A stretch of 64,000 bases of DNA from assembly GCA_031216915.1 (NCBI GenBank), contig CM062294.1:162395455-162459454 (forward strand). The letters run 5' to 3'. The position numbers were made by a program, and so were the translations under genes. A model generated the notes under the pieces. That model was not told the origin of the DNA. It searched no databases and saw nothing but the letters and a program-made list of their open reading frames with translations. Shown here piece after piece: positions 63,719-64,000 of this stretch (positions are counted from its first letter, which is position 1; the number at the start of each line of letters is the position of its first letter). The stretch is from Pictodentalium vernedei. Its lineage: Eukaryota > Mollusca > Scaphopoda > Dentaliida > Dentaliidae.

Positions 63719-64000
63719 GCTTGTTTGGGGTGACCTTTAGATGTGTACTATCGATTTTTGTCCATTTCCGTCAAAAAACGACCTGTGAACTTAGTTTAGT
63801 TAGACATCAATATTTTCATTTGGCACACCCTACAGGGCACATTTATGATCGTATCGCTTTGAAACGTGGCATGCTTATTTGGGGTGATCTCCAGATAGGA
63901 ACTATAGATTTCCGTGAATAAACGTTGTCGTTGGTAGCAACCTTTTGACTTATCCAGGCAACAGTGTATTCCTTTGGCACACCCTAACAGGGCACATTTA
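63719..64000 (+). repeat. 154-bp tandem repeat, runs off the window
   Basis: 'gcttgtttggggtgaccttt' at 63719 recurs as 'gcttatttggggtgatctcc' at 63873. 'tggcacaccctacagggcac' at 63821 recurs as 'tggcacaccctaacagggca' at 63975. Both give a period of 154 bp. Nearly two units are visible and the second is cut by the window end. The 66-codon ORF inside is probably incidental. Confidence 0.85.

Overview
The window looks like intergenic, repeat-dominated DNA from an AT-rich invertebrate nuclear genome. A marine mollusc or another lophotrochozoan is my best guess. The clues are SINE tails ending in TAAA repeats, the 'agttatctccctt' type repeat at 14.5 and 41.3 kb, and a nested element with GCTCACCTGAC termini and a 'gacggacgac' tract; I recall such repeats being common in mollusc genomes. 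I found no convincing host gene, spliced exon set, functional tRNA or rRNA. Almost every recognisable feature is a mobile element, a satellite or a hairpin-forming repeat.

Layout. 1-5.2 kb and 10.2-14.4 kb are two copies of one segmental duplication. Each starts with a 37-bp satellite array of about 1.8 kb, followed by a 2-kb TIR element with a 6-bp target-site duplication and a second TIR element nested inside it. 5.2-10.1 kb holds single-copy-looking DNA, a small MITE and a TAC microsatellite. 14.4-24 kb is a mosaic of MITEs, a tRNA-type SINE, short interspersed repeats and a 19.3-20.0 kb hairpin/tandem cluster. 24.27-31.36 kb is a complete LTR-bounded retrotransposon. 31.4-36.3 kb is mostly featureless. 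36.3-45 kb contains a 279-bp palindrome, degenerate related repeats, two reverse-strand LINE fragments and several hairpin elements. 45-64 kb contains further MITEs, a Jockey-like LINE relic, long palindromes and the start of a 154-bp tandem repeat that runs off the window end.

The most interesting object is the LTR retrotransposon at 24273-31355. Its two 335-bp LTRs are nearly identical, and it has a CGTG target-site duplication, a tRNA-like primer binding site and a purine tract. Its Gag region begins with a ComEA-like helix-hairpin-helix, then a Pro/Gln/Asn-rich region, a capsid-like region, a CCHC zinc knuckle and an aspartic protease. Reverse transcriptase, RNase H and integrase are missing. 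In their place lies the C-terminal part of a TatD-family metal-dependent nuclease. All frames are broken, so this copy cannot be autonomous, but it points to a retrotransposon lineage carrying two DNA-handling domains that are not standard for LTR elements.

The second theme is a family of nine TTAA-flanked, piggyBac-like MITEs of about 250 bp in 64 kb. They share a central near-perfect palindrome but fall into two subfamilies with different arms. Other hairpin families (at 7.3, 16.1 and 42.8 kb; 39.8 and 56.8 kb; 61.5 and 62.5 kb) add to a high density of palindromes. Two insertions can be polarised because an uninterrupted paralogue of the target lies in the same window.
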